From assembly GCF_021130785.1 (NCBI RefSeq), contig NW_025776199.1, positions 418,001 through 482,000 of the forward strand: DNA of 64,000 nucleotides. Direction: 5' to 3'. How positions within the stretch are numbered: the first letter of the stretch is position 1; each line of letters opens with the position of its first letter. Origin of the DNA: Homalodisca vitripennis. Its lineage: Eukaryota > Arthropoda > Insecta > Hemiptera > Cicadellidae. The notes beneath the pieces are model-generated. The model was not told where the DNA came from, did not search any database, and saw nothing but the letters and a program-made list of their open reading frames with translations. This document shows positions 17,793 through 31,821 of the stretch, in pieces. The position numbers and the translations under genes were made by a program.

Positions 17793-19480
17793 TCTTTACC
17801 ACAAAATTGTAAATTACGATGACAGGTGATCAACATTCGACAATAATACATCTCATTCTGGATTAACCCAGAACGAGGCTCTTATCCAGCTGTGGGAGGA
17901 TCTGAACGTATTGTTACTTCAACTCACCCCCATCCATGAGATTTATTTCTTTCATGTGCGACCAAACGTTGACTCGGAAACCACGAAAATTAATGGATGG
18001 TATGAACTTAAATACAAAATGTACTAAAAGTACCCATATCAGTTTGATTAAAGGATTAATATACACTAAAACGTAGAATGAGCAGGTGTCTGTGAGCTAA
18101 AAAATCTGCACTAATTGTAAATCCTCATTGTTATGATTAAAATCATATGAAATTTTAGATTTTCATGTCGTATTTATGTATTTTTACAGGGTCGTTCATT
18201 TGAAAGTCGCCCCACTCACACTAATACACACACGGCACATACACTATATAGTATATGTTTACATGAGTATAGTATATAATCTTAATGTAATTACAATTAC
18301 TCATGGCAATTATTGGTTCATGAATTGTATTAATTGTATCTTTTCATCTTAATAGTTCATCGCCTTAGATAGATATTACGTTTAATATTTTACTTCTATA
18401 ACGTAATCTGGTGACTTTGCCACAATACAATATGACGACATGTAACAGAATAATAAAATTACAGTGTACCCAGTTGCAAAGATATGTTATTAAATATACT
18501 AAGAAGTGTAGATCTGTAAAACAAACATATAATCTATAACCTTATTTGGACTATTGTCATATATACGTAAAATAAAGGGTCGCTAAACTCATAACTGCGT
18601 GAAAGAATACTATATATTTTAAAATTCTGACGCTGACTTGTTGCTTTTGATCAGCACCGTAAAATAATCTATCAAGGTCAGTATTATTTACGGAGATACC
18701 TACTAAAGGTCTGACAAAATATATATTGTACTTAAAGATACTAATAATTCGGAGATACTAACTTACTAAAGCTCTGATCAAATATATAATGTGAGTAATT
18801 ATATTGTTTCACAATTATTTCTTAAAATTGCAGTGTTATAAGCACTGTCTATGGTACTTACAAATCTCTCTCATGATATAGACCAAATAGATGCATATAG
18901 AATTGAGGTGCATATCAACCAGAAGAATTTTGCTGAGCGTTATCGTAACTTAAGTTAATGTTATGGGTAACTTAAAAGGTACCCTAATGGCAACGAGAAG
19001 TTGAAGAGTAAATAAACATTCCTTAGTTTGGCCACCCAATTTAAATGGTTATAAACGCAGCGTTTCGCCCACTTTCCTGAATCATAGTTCTAAAATGAAA
19101 CATGGGTTTTTATCGATGTTTGGAGATGCCTAAAAGAAATTTTAAAGATGATTATAAGAAATAAATAGTAATTATATCATAATTTACTCATTTATTATCA
19201 CTAAATCATAAATTCATAAAATGAGGTTTAATCTGATAAACTATTGTACCGCAAATGTAATATACATCTAATATATAAATGTCTATCACGGTTTTACCAT
19301 TAGAAGAAACAAACGTCAATGTGACTGTTAAGTAATAATAGTTAAACTTCCAACATGATTTGGTAGCAGTTCAAATATGCATTACAGGGAACCAATCCGA
19401 AAGTAATGAATTAATCAACATTTAAGTAGCGGCGTGGCATGGTCAGTAACAAAACTACATAAAAACCCATCTAAATAGTT
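17793..19480. other. Host sequence, no confident gene
   Basis: AT-rich DNA without a long reading frame. A possible exon start lies at 18190, after TTTTTACAG (see separate entry). The rest holds unique-looking sequence. Confidence 0.5.
18190..18277 (+). other. Possible terminal exon, copy 1
   Basis: TTTTTACAG is followed by an open frame (GRSFESRPTHTNTHTAHTLY) ending in a stop at about 18277. The segment GTCGCCCCACTCACACTAA and its continuation match 46786-46835, which also follows an acceptor-like TTACAG and is also open in the corresponding frame. This is weak evidence for a duplicated last exon. A shared repeat is the alternative. Confidence 0.25.
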
Positions 19481-20597
19481 CCAAAATAATAAATGTTTTG
19501 CCCCATTCTAACCTAAAACCTTGCAACGTCCTCTCTTAATAGGTAAATAAATACCTTAACAACAAGTCTATTATACACGCAAGGTTATCACTACAAATGA
19601 TTTACCAAATATTTAATATTTATGAACGCCTGTATTGAGTTTGCTAATGAACGGAACTAAGAACTCGTAATATAGGATTTGTAAAATTTTTAAATAAGCT
19701 AAAGGTTAATTTGTTTTTTTATTTGTCATTTCATGATACTTTTTTAACTCATGCTATTATAATTGCAATAAACAAAATTAAATACACATAACAAGGACTA
19801 CTTTCGAGGAAGAAAACAATACATTTTGATTTACCATTCGAAGTGGTGCCAAGGACCTTTAGGTTCTTATTTTTTGGAGACTCAGATTTTAACGTTTATT
19901 CAGTATTCCAGATTTCTCTTGACGAGTTGGTTGACTTGCAATAACTGTAGTAACCTCTCACTGGGAGACAGCAATGCACACATAAGTCCACATTGTATCA
20001 AGCCACTAAGACCACAGGTAGAAAAAATTAAAAATTGGATTTCATGAAGACGACTGTATGACGACGTATGCTTTGTTGAATAAAACAGTGTTTCACTCTA
20101 GATAAATCAGACCGATTTATGTCCCCGAAATAGTTTACTGCAAAATATTTATAAATTATTACTTTTTTTAATGGGAATAATAAATTAATACATTAGAAAC
20201 CAGTTAGCCAGCTAGTGTAAAATGTTTCTATTAAATCTATCTGGCACAGCTGACAAAATATGTAAATAGTATTGAGGAAAGCTTTTATATCCAGCAACGC
20301 TTTGTAATTATTACCAACGTCTCCTTAAATACGTTATAATCATACGTTATTAACATAATTGAGCTAGCTTCTTGTTTTCTTAAAATTATAATTTTCTGCA
20401 GTTTCATCAGGGTAGAACTTGCTGGTTTATCGATCCATTTTAACGTAAAACTAGTTCACTTTTGTCACCATTTTCATTCCCATTGGTTGTCTTTTTTTGT
20501 TGGAAAATGTGAAAAAAATATGCCCTGTCCTTTCAATTTTAAAATAATTAAACATTTAGTACATATTATATTAATCGGAAAAAAACTTACACTTAAT

Positions 20598-20648
<51 letters not shown>

Positions 20649-21200
20649 CAGTAGCTTTACAATCGATGTAGACAATTACGGTTACTTGTGATAAGCCCAG
20701 AATTGTTGCTTGTGAATTTTCCTAAAATTTCGCAAACTTACGTGTTCCACTTTTGTGTTTTTTTTCATGGACCACATCCATCTCTTCTTATGTTTATACA
20801 TGCAAGGTACGAGTACGCTGCACCACGTGTTGTGTAATAGACTTCGATGAAGTTGCATGCTAAATATTAATCATATAGCTCATTTCATTATCATCATGCT
20901 GTCATACAGATAAATCATACAGAATAGAAAACTTAACACCCTCTCAGTAGGTATAAACGTAATTGTTTCAGCCCACTAAGTGCTTAAATAACGCTGAACC
21001 AAATTCTACAGTTAAACATTCACCATCATAGAACTTAATGTTATCTATGTAGAAATGAATTATCCTGAACATTTTAATGGCTGAAGATGATATTTATTGA
21101 GATATCATGCTAAATGATACATTCACATTTTTGTTCCTTGAGTTAGGTTGAAAACCTGTGTTTTAATAATTAGTTCTGGCGAGGGTGAGGTAGGCAGTGA
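19480..21200. repeat. Segmental repeat block, copy 1
   Basis: Non-coding. It is colinear with 51480-53150: shared words include CTCTCACTGGGAGACAGCAATGCACA near 19955 and 51987, AAGGTACGAGTACGCT near 20804 and 52808, and CACCACGTGTTG near 20820 and 52828. Its first part also matches 49540-49740. A TA microsatellite at 20603-20645 interrupts it. Confidence 0.75.
20603..20645. repeat. TA microsatellite
   Basis: About 20 TA units in a row. No gene. Confidence 0.95.
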
Positions 21201-22461
21201 ACAACAACGAATGATTTCGCTAAAATGATGCGTTGTTAATTTTTATAACACTATTTTTTTCTTTTTACTGCGGGAATCATCTACATATTCTTGTATAATT
21301 GTACTCAAATTTCTTACTACTTTAGATATATTTCGTTAAATCAATAAGCTTAGTCATGGAAATTTCGCTTATTAATGTATGGGAGATTGTAATAAAGAAT
21401 GTTTTTCATATTTGAAGCAATAACGAAGCAGTCAATAAATAACGATAATATACATTTAGTTATGTGCGAAGAAAATTGATGCAGCAAAACGTTTAAATTT
21501 TAAAACAAAGTATCTATGTTATAAAAATATTTTGATAAAACTAAGGTCTTCATAAATGATATATTTAGAGAAGTTTCATAAGATATAATGTGACAGAATA
21601 TTATATTATAAAAATTGGATGATTAATACACAGTAAAAACATTTACCTTATGTTTTATATAAATAATTACAAAAATTGAAACGTCATGTGTTATATTAAA
21701 GAACAATATATTAAATTTTTGGTTACACTACATTAAAACAACTCTAAACAATTTATTGTACATGTTAGACATTTTAAATTACAAATTTATTATTATTATT
21801 AGAAAAAAAAACAACGGTGTCTTATTGAGGGATAGTGCAGCTCCTGTCTGACTTTTCTTAGTACTCTCTATTTGTCCAGAACAAACCATTTTATTTGATC
21901 TGTTTAGTAAAGTTCAAATATCTTTATGGGTCTAGAGTTAGCATAAAAATACGAGGGGTAGAATAAAAATGAAAAGGAAAATTAGTCTGTCTCTACAAAA
22001 ACGTGATACACAATGCACATTCACTGGCATAGTAGGTTACTTGTACCTGCAGTGTTGCCACTAAAATTATGTCATATCATGTTGACAGATACTTGATCAT
22101 GAGATGGATGATGTGACATGCTAGCTATGATTGACATCACTAGCTTAATTTTGGTAGTCATCTTATTCTCTAACACTTGTTTTGTTGTAGCTATGATGTA
22201 TTTGTTTTTTTATAATTATATTACGAGTGTATATAATACATTTTATATTTTACATTTTATGTTTTCAATAATTTGTGTTTTCCATAAGAAACTTTTACAC
22301 TACTTGTATTTTTAATTAGGCTACGCCCATGTAGAGAGCATTTTCTGTTTTTGTGTAAATGTGTGATCTTTATTTCCATGAGGAAATAAATATTCATTCA
22401 TTTATTAACTGTCTTAGTGTACAGATCTAGATGTACTCTCTTCCTGAGAATTTGTATAACT

Positions 22462-25400
22462 GTAACTTAAGCCTTACGATTTGTATATTTCTTAAAACAA
22501 TTAATAATTGTTACCATGAAAACACAATTTTAAAATCTAATACGTTTGAAAATTTTTTTGTACCGTAGCATCGTGAGTAATTTTGCTTCAAGTTGATGTG
22601 GAAAATGTTAGCAGAGTTCGTAATAATTTGACTGGAATATTTCAAATGGATAAGTCAAAATAACACAATTTTCATTGAATACAATTCACGTAGATGTTGT
22701 CTTGTATGTATGACTGTATTTTTATTCTGAATATTAGTGTTAAACAGTTAATCCTGGAGATTAGATTGTAGCAACTTATGACTTTGACTTATTTACATGT
22801 AGAAAAGTTGAAGTACTACAACCTACTTACTTGACTGTATATTTAGCTATATGTAATTACTGAAAAAACATCAGCCACTACGCCCCATACATGACATGTT
22901 TAGTCCTATATTCAACACTGGTATTATCATTGTATATCTGGACACGTGGAATTTTTATAATACCAGATACTAATAGTAATTCAAACGTATCTATAATATA
23001 ACGGTTCTGTTGATACATCTCTCAAGTCAGCCCATTTTGCATTTGAAAGATTGGGTGGAATTGGACAAGACATTCTCAGTCAAATTTAAGAACATGGACT
23101 AAGCTCTATATTTATATTACTGTACTTAACTTTCAAGCGAGAATAGGATACATCTCCTTTTAATATCAACGGTTTTGTTATGTAAAATACTCGTTTTTTG
23201 TCTAAATCTGTTCGGACTTCAATAACAATTATTAAAAACTATACAATCCGAAACCATTAAAAACTTTTATCTAGTAATTATACTGTAAGGTGCAAAAACG
23301 TCTTAGTGATAATTTACGGAAGTACATTTTTCTCCTGATGAGGAAGTGTATATTGTCTGCGGTAGATTGCAGCACACGTGACGTAACCTACATAATATTA
23401 TCTCTATTAACCAACTTAATAAGGGAGGGCAGTATTACATGTTAGACGGGCGACGACCTGTCCAAGGACTGGCCCTAGTACCATGTAATGCTCTAACCTG
23501 GGTGCGCATAACAGTTTCACTGCAACCATTGCTGTTTGTTCAGTAACAGTGGTGAATGCACAGAAATTGTTTTAAGCACAGTTGGTCCTAATCCCTGCCA
23601 AGGTTGGTCATTAGAAATTTTTAAATAACACTGTTATAGATCTATTCTTTTCCTTCGTGACATTTTTCCGTCTGTATATTATTCCATGACTGCAACATTT
23701 CTTTGTGACTCTGACGGTTGGTTGCTTTTAATGTTGTGTTTTATGACGTTTGTAGAATTTATTCCGCTTATCTTTCAGGCTTGGACTATTTTTTTCTTTG
23801 TTTTAACAGTAATTTACTTAAAACGTGATGTGCAGAAACAATGACAATTTACAAAAGATAAAGGATGCTACCGATTAAAGAAAAATCACAAACAGACAGC
23901 AGTTGTTTAAAAAAATATTTTGTATCTACCAAAGCAAAAGCTAAATGTCCTGAAAAAACTACTTAAGTGACTGGGCTTAAATAAAAGTTACGTGTTGGAG
24001 ATTATGTGTTTGAGTATTTCTTTAAAATCTAACAGATCATTCACAGTTTTGTAATTTTCCCAAATGATTGTTTGGTTGTAATGGGGTAATATATTTTGAT
24101 TTAATGAAATAAATTTGACATGGATTATATGCTTAATTTTTTTATAAATATATGGTAAGATTCATTTGATTCTTACACGTTATTGGACGCGTTACTTCAG
24201 ACACGATAAAAAACTATAACACTTTTGCATCGGAATAATATTATAAATAGAAACTTTGATTAAATAGAGGAATTTAAACGAGGCTGTATAAAACGTCTGT
24301 GGTAAGTATAACTTTTCTCACATTTTAAATGTATTTTATTACAAATGTGCCAAATCATTAAAACATAACCTCGTTTATTAAATCAAGCTTTTTACTCGAT
24401 TAAAAATATACAACAACTCAAAAAGTTACTTTTCTAGAATCTTAAAGATGAATGTATTCTAAGGTGGTACTATTTATCTGTAGTATAATACAGTTACCTG
24501 GTTGGATTAAATGGTTTCTGGACTTGAACACTAACACTGAATTAAACATGAACTCATTTGGATCTGGGATTTTAATTAACTGAATAATAGCTTTGCCTAT
24601 CAATCAGGGAGATATATCGATAAAAACAACCTTCTGATTTGAAGTGCGTGTTCTTAACTGGCTTTGAAGCTTTACTTTAAATAAAGCATTTAAATATTAG
24701 GAATTGTTTACTTACTTGTTTATTGTATACTTTTAAATTCTGTTTCAGAAGAAACGCCAAGTGCTCAATTATTCATAACCGTTCTAATTTTGCTGTAATT
24801 TGATGAACATCTGCTGTAATTTAAGGTTTCCTTGGGAGCCGTCCCTCTAATACTCCTGATATGACATAACACTGAAAGTTAATTCAAAAATTAAATGTAT
24901 AGGTAAAAATGTACCAAATTTCAATGCGTTAATTGTAATTTTAATACATATTAAGCCGATCAGATTCTTGAGTCTGATAACACCCATCAGGCTACAATGT
25001 ATGCCTTTCATTACATTACAGTACATTATAGTTTTAAGACAATAATATGATTCTGTATAATATACTTATTTCACGCAGTTTTATCATTCTCCTACATCAC
25101 ATATTTTTATATAACTATAATTCCCTGGATTCCACGAAAAGCTAATGCTTTGCTTTCAATTCCAGTGTATATTTTAATATATGTGTGTTTCAAGTGTAGT
25201 TTGTGTTTTTGGTATTACATTTTAACAAGCGCGAAAACATTACCTTCTATTAAATTGCCCACTATTATATGTCAATACATGCACAGCAAAAACAATAACA
25301 GTATTACTGTTACTTGGCATATGTGCATTTGTCCTCGAAAAATTCCTAAAGACCTAAATACGGCTAGTGCCACATTAAACGTACTTATCGTTGACTGAAG

Positions 25401-26440
25401 TCCAGAACGCTCACCTTTATAATAAATTGAGTATAAGGTATAGTATAAAGATAAAACATTTATGATGTGAACCTCTACAAAATAAATTTGTACGGCCTCC
25501 TCTGAATTACAAGCAAACTAATATAGGCTTTAGTTTTGGACTATTAGAACGCTGACCATGAATAAGATCTTGAACTTTAGTTGATTTATTTTTATACAGA
25601 TCACCTCGGTTTTTATTTTGTAAATATGTAGACTTAGTAATTACATTCCTGCACAACAAGACTGACTTTTTCTCATTTTCTACTTCGTGTTTAAGAAAAT
25701 ACATTGGCCCGTTTACTTATTATTTTGTAACTTACCTGAACAATTTTATGCTGCGGTATCTGTAAATATTTATAAATTTCACGAAATTAGCCCAAAAATT
25801 CTTCTATCTCATTTCAAAACTTAATAAAACTATCTATAGCTGAACATTAATCGCTATACTTGTTTATAAAACTATTGTTAGAAATACTCACAAGCTCAAA
25901 TTTAGTCTTGTACTCGTTAGCTTACGTAATTTTTTCTATAAGCTTTCTTCTATACTAATTGATTCCTGCACGTCATTATTTCACAATAAAATGCATTTTC
26001 ACTCCTCTTAAGAGCCGTGTTTGCAAATATAATTTACATGATTTTTTCATAGCGAAAATTAAAAATGTTACCAACACTTTTAGATCTCATCGAGTCTTCT
26101 TTGGACCTTCCGCTCGGTATGACAAAGCTTGGATGGGGCCGATCTCCATAAAATACATACTCATGTCTAACCACCCTATCCAGCTCAATTAAATTTTCAA
26201 TTAAACATGTTACAATGTGGTATAAAGATATCTTTAAATGCAAACCGTCTTATTTTCCCAACATACTTGTTTGGTAAAAAATATATTTCCCCAAATTTGA
26301 GCAAAACGTTATGATGATAAAACCAAATCAAAGTTCTGTTCCAAGTTTAGATAAATGATATTTTATATTTAGAGCACACTTAACGATACGAAATGTCTAG
26401 AATATGTTTTATTATTATCTATAAGTATAGTTTTTGACAT
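22462..26440. repeat. Large direct repeat, unit 1
   Basis: About 4 kb without a convincing gene. It opens with GCCTTACGATTTG...TTACCATGAAAACACA, as other units do, and is colinear with unit 2: 22690-22900 matches 26750-26930, 23330-23620 matches 27345-27640, 24000-24180 matches 28790-28985, and 24570-24670 matches 29180-29270. The short frames in it are not conserved between copies, so protein coding is unlikely. Confidence 0.7.
23330..23625. repeat. Conserved GC-richer module, copy 1 of 3
   Basis: About 290 bp, starting at TGTCTGCGGTAGATTGCAGCAC and containing AAGGACTGGCCCTAG, TAACCTGGGTGCGCATAAC and TAATCCCTGCCAAGGTTGG. It is much better conserved among the copies at 27345 and 53195 than the surrounding DNA. 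Translations do not stay open in the same frame in all copies, so it is more likely part of a repeat, or an RNA or regulatory element, than an exon. Confidence 0.65.
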
Positions 26441-27344
26441 TTTCCTTTAGATAATCATTGTTTTACTGTGCACGAAGTCTATTTGCATATATAACTATTA
26501 ATTAGAATAATTATATCTTAACTAACAATTAATTATACCGCGTTACCATGATCACACTAATTTCTAATTCGGATTAATTAAAAAGAAATTTAATACAGCG
26601 TCCACATTATTTATTGTGCTAAAGTAGGTATGGACGGAATTATCAGTGTTCGCTCTTCTTCAGATCTGTTACCACGAGACCACGGTAGAGCCTCTGTTGT
26701 TTTGACTGAAAATTTTCCAAAATGGATAGACAAAATATCAAATTATTCATTGAAATTTACTCACATAGATTTGTCTCAATGTTTATGTTAAGAAACTGTA
26801 AGACCTACAGTTTGGACTGCAGCAACTTATGGATTTGTCGTATTACCTGTAGGAAAACAGATAAATACCATAACTGAATTATAGTATCGTATATTTATGT
26901 ACATGTAATTACTATAAGGACTCCGGCCACTACGACACACAAGAGCCCGTCTGTTACTAATTCTACCGCTGAGACAAAGGGTAATACTTTTTTTGCTATA
27001 TTTAAAGTACTTTTTACACATTATTTGTGTTACTGTATATCAATAACAATTTAATTTCTGGTTCTTTGGGAGCAGGAAGTTCTATGTCACACTAAACTAA
27101 TAAACAGATATCAAACCAAAAAACATTGACGTAACCTACTTATTTATATCATATAAATCGGAACCGAGAATGCAATAAATTTCCTTTTTTTATCAACCTA
27201 GTTGTCAGATACAAATATTCTTTCTTGTTTAAATCTACTAGGATTTCAATAACAATTTTTAAAAACAAATTTTGAAATACTTAGTCGCCGTTACATAGTA
27301 TTTATACTGTAAAATTTAATACGTGTTATTGAGAATTTACGGAT

Positions 27345-27640
27345 GAACATTCTTCTCTTGTCAAGTGAGTGCATATTCTCTACGGTAGATTGCAGCACAC
27401 GTGACTTAACCTAGATACTTCAACTAACCAATCTAATAAGGCAGGGGAGTATTACATGGTAGGAGGGTGACGACCTGCCGAAGGACTGGCCCTAGCACCA
27501 TGGAATGCTCTAACCTGGGTGCGCATAACAGTTCCACTGCAGCCAATGATGCTGGTTCTAGTAACAGTGGCGAATGCGCGGCAACTGTTTTAAGCACAAG
27601 CAGTCCCAATCCCTGCCGAGGTTGGTAATTAAGTATTTTG
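27345..27640. repeat. Conserved GC-richer module, copy 2 of 3
   Basis: Matches 23330-23625 and 53195-53480, keeping GGACTGGCCCTAG, CTAACCTGGGTGCGCATAAC and AATCCCTGCCGAGGTTGG. On the minus strand it has an open frame of about 80 residues, but that frame is closed in the other copies. Confidence 0.65.
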
Positions 27641-27687
27641 AAAATAAAATATTTATAGATCTCATATACATTTGGTGACATATTTTA

Positions 27688-27759
<72 letters not shown>
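27688..27759. repeat. TA microsatellite
   Basis: About 36 TA units. It ends at the start of the short interspersed element at 27760. The YIYIYI reading frame across it on the minus strand is an artefact of the repeat. Confidence 0.95.
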
Positions 27760-27761
<2 letters not shown>

Positions 27762-28621
27762 TAGCAGTTTCCCGCGGCTTCGCACGCAATTTCCCGTTGA
27801 AAACAGTACACTATATCCACGTATTCTTTTTCTATCACCTTCTAAACATTGCTGAGTTAATTGACAGTCGTTCCTTCGTGAGCCTCTTGGGCGCATTATG
27901 AAGGTATGTATCATATTCCTGCCTCTATCTTTCGTGGTTTTTGCTAGGTGTTGATAAGTTATTCAGAACAGTTACTGTATACGGACGAATCTCGGTAAAC
28001 TAATTAGGTTATAAAGAATCACATTCGGCCTGTTAAAATTAATTTTCTGTGTAAGATATTTCCAGTATTACTTTAGGAGTGTGCCTTCAAGAAAATGTAT
28101 CAAAGAAACCAAGTTTCAATCATAAAGTGTCTTCTTTCGGCTCTTTTCATTTACCTTCGATGTAACCGAATTCGATTACCTTATGTGCAAACATTCACGG
28201 ATTTGTATAATGAGGTTGTTTTCATAATAGCGTTTAATAGTATTTTCTTTGAATTAAAAAGTTTATTGATCATTGATGCAATCTGAATTTAAAAACACTA
28301 CTGATCAAGCACTTTACAATAAAAATGTTTTAAATTTTAAATGCAAACAAATGTTTCTGCCACTTTGATGAACTTCAGCTGAAAGTATTATCAGCTGTTA
28401 AGTATCAGTTCGCTTTGTATTACGTGTCGTAGCGCAGTCTGTCGGATCCAATATAAAACACAACAACAATTTATAATAAAAAAAATAATGAAATAAACAA
28501 TTAAAATCTCTAAAAGTATGCCTATGTTACTTCCAGGAACGTGTAGAATCACTGTACAAAATTTCACGATGTTTCGTGCATTGGTTTCAGAGTTATAACG
28601 GAACATACAAAAAACATTCGC

Positions 28622-28625
<4 letters not shown>
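27760..28625 (+). repeat. Interspersed element, copy 1
   Basis: It starts CTAGCAGTTTCCCGCGGCTTCGCACGC, with the CGCGGCTTCGCACGCAAT core that opens many arthropod non-autonomous repeats. It ends ...GAGTTATAACGGAACATAC before a TA tract. The copy at 54004-55085 has the same start, the same middle (AGCTGTTAAGTATCAGTTC) and a similar 3' end. No coding capacity. Both copies end at simple-sequence tracts, as RTE-type or tRNA-independent short elements often do. Confidence 0.6.

Positions 28626-28671
<46 letters not shown>
28626..28671. repeat. TA microsatellite
   Basis: About 23 TA units at the 3' end of the interspersed element. Confidence 0.95.
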
Positions 28672-28686
<15 letters not shown>

Positions 28687-31600
28687 TATTATTATTACCT
28701 GACGATGATTTGCCTTTTGTCTAAGTTTGACGATTGGTACTTTTAATGTAAGGTGTTTTATGATGTTCTATACTTTTCTAAAAAAAACGTGTTATGAATT
28801 AAAGCGGCTGTGTATTTCTTTCAAATCTTTTAGATTATTTTATTGTTTTATTAATTTTCCCAATTAATTGTTTTGCTTTGTAGGGCTTAGTTTGTTTTGG
28901 GGTTATACAATAGTTTTAACATAAATTATATGCTTAGTTATTTTATAAATATTTGTAACCACAAGTTCCAGTGGATTCTTAATACTTTAACTATAATTTC
29001 TCACATTTTGTATGTCATTTATTACAAACATACGCACTCGTCAATACATGATCTTGCTAATTAAGTCGTTTGATAATCAGGCATTTTACTTAGTTAAATA
29101 TAGAAAACAATTTTTTTTATCGTAGAGAACAAAATATTCTTAGAGGAGTCTTTTTTATATATGGTGGAATTAAATAAAAAATAATTTTAATTTACTGAAT
29201 AATATCTTTGCCTATCAATCAGGGATAAATCTCGAAAACAATTTAAGCTACTGACGAAGTGTGTGTGGTGGTGTAGCTGATGGTCCTGCAGGGAGCTTAC
29301 ACATTAACTCTTCTTTTTCGCCTGTTCTCTCTCAGTCTTGTTCTATACGCTAATCCTTGAGACCGCTCTATTTAATACCGCATGTCTTATATTGTATATG
29401 AAATATTATTATTGTTAGTTACTTCTTTCGCAATAAATAGTCAAATAATACGGGATAGTATTAAAAATTAAGCTTTAATACTTCTCAGATTAAAACATTT
29501 TTGAACATATTTTCGTAAATTCACCTTTTGCCTTTACTATACCCGATAGTAATTTCTAGTTTAATTTTATTTTTTATTACATTACTATTTTAAAAAGAGC
29601 AAAAATTATGTTTGTGTTTGTTAATATATGTCTTCTTGTATGTTAATTAATAATCATGCCAGTCGCTTTCATAAAATAAGTCAGGATAACTACTCAGGGA
29701 CAGTAAACATTGCTTTTCAAGACAATTTCACTATATTTATCTAAGTTTTTGTGTTATATAAAAGTATTTCCAAGATAATAATCTCAAAATCAAATACCAT
29801 AACACATTTAGTATTACTAGGCAAAAATGTATAAATCTGTTTTGTTACTATTTACTATTTGTATCTTTAATTAATACCGAGTGCTGAGAGTTATTTATTA
29901 TAGCAGCGAGAACTGGCGATTTTACATGCTTAGTTATAGCCGTGTTTATATTTGTCAAGCCAGGTACATATATAGATACTAACGTAAATATCATTGCTTG
30001 CACCTTTGGGACAACCATCCAAGAATAATTTTTCTCTTTGCACTGACATATTTACAAGACTTTTAGAAGCTCTCGGTATTGAAAACATGGTAGAAACATA
30101 AGTTCGATTAAAAATAATATTTTTCGGATCTTTAAATGTATTACTATCTAAAATTTCAGTTTTGTTATTATGCTATTAACTGCTATTGTTTGTGTACCAT
30201 GTTGTGGCATCTAAGCCATGGAGTGAAGTTTCATTTGGAACTTCTCTCGGTGTAGATTTTTTATTATTCATAAAAATATCTGTTATATTCTTAAATTCGG
30301 AGCAATCCTTCATTTTACCAAGTATTTTTGTCTTGTTATGTACATGAAAAAAAGGAATATGAATCGGCTGCAAGAATATTATAAGCTGGGCTGTCATAAA
30401 TATTGTTCTATGTTGTTTTTCTGAAAATAATCTGAAAGCTTGATACAGGAAGGCCATTTTGATCTGTAATGGTTTCTTACAAATCTGGTCATGATGACGC
30501 CGAAGCGATGGTCCATTTATTTAAAATATTGTCAAAAGAAATAATTAGAAACAGTGCCAATAAGGGGGTCAGCTTGAGATGGTTGGAAATGAAATTTCTA
30601 TTCTCACTAGTTTCTAAGAATTATGTAACACCTTAGGGAAAAAATTGCCTTGAGATGTATTATTCACCTCGATATTAAATATTGCGCTATTTTAATAAAC
30701 AATGTGAATTGTATTCTTTGAAAATTGCCGAACTGAACAACAACCAATCCGCACGTCTGCGAAACTCTCGATGGAAAGGTATAGAGATTTTAAACTTCTT
30801 ACACAGGGTCCTCTTTGGTGAAGGAAAATCAGGAATGAGTACAAGGTCAAAGAACAAACCGTCTGCTAAAAGCCTTGACAGAAAGGTCTTACTGTTTATA
30901 CAAACCAAACGTTATGGTTGGTACATAATATCTAGTTTGAACAAGTTTATTGGTGAGAGGGTTACAAAGTCAAACGAAAGTCCTAAAATGGACTATTAGT
31001 TACACTCTGTCGAGTCCCTTGATACTCCGTTGTGTCACTTCACATTTTATATTTATTTGTGTATTTATTCAACTAAGAATACATAGAGTCAAAATCTTTA
31101 TGCACATGGTTTAGAGTTTTCTAAGAATAAAGTATTAATGCAAAATAATGCAAAAATATAAAAAGCCACATAATGAATATAATCAAATATTAATATATTA
31201 GCCCGTTGACATATTTTTGATTATCAAGGTTATGGTAAAGAGATCCTCCAGTTTTACTTAATCATTTTACGTAAATGTTTATTAGTGTTACTGCACTAAT
31301 TAATTTAATTTAAAAATTAATTTATTATATTACTTAGGTAGATAGGCAGGAGAATTATTTCTATATTCAATTTAAAAACTGTTTATTAATTAGCAGTTCA
31401 TTAATTTAGACTTAAAATAACAATCGTTGAACTTCCCAGATATTTAAATTTAATGTCCAAACGCTGACACAATTACTTTTGTTACCGAAATTTCTTTAAA
31501 CTAAGGTTTTCTATCTTTAAATTAAATAAACTAAAATAAATTTAACTTCTTGTTTAAAATATAAAATTACACTACAAATGTAACACTCATAAAAGACGAC

Positions 31601-31816
31601 GAGTGTCATAGCTTTATACACCCTCTTCCAATAAACCTGAAAACTCAAAACCCAGCCTTTGATTGGCCTCTAAGTTAATATATGAAAACTTGATTTATCA
31701 AAATCTTTACGAGTTGTAATATTGCTAACAGTTTTTTGTACCAACAGAGAAGAGTAACATAAATTTAATAATTATACTTTATGCATATGTGTACATACAC
31801 TAATAATTTATTATTA

Positions 31817-31821
31817 ATATA
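31817..31821. repeat. Possible target duplication ATATA, left
   Basis: ATATA abuts the left LTR and recurs at 40336-40340 beyond the right LTR. The right site lies in a TA microsatellite, so the match has limited weight. Confidence 0.45.

Larger units (their letters stand above)
26500..31821. repeat. Large direct repeat, unit 2
   Basis: Colinear with unit 1 and, at its far end, with 54000-58040: 30995-31130 matches 56640-56770, and 31740-31780 matches 57995-58040. It is interrupted by TA tracts at 27688-27759 and 28626-28671 and by the short element between them. It is truncated on the right by the LTR array at 31822. The short open frames between 30176 and 30999 are not supported by copies elsewhere. 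Confidence 0.65.

Noticed and set aside
27433..27681. Conserved 82-residue minus-strand protein (GLLVLKTVAAHSPLLLEP...)
   Set aside because: The corresponding frames in the two other copies of the module contain stops and shifts.
27558..27914. Minus-strand 118-residue frame with a YIYIYI core
   Set aside because: It is a translation of a TA microsatellite plus flanks.
30176..30999. Two moderately long frames on opposite strands as host exons
   Set aside because: There are no splice signals at sensible places, and no conservation in colinear repeat units.
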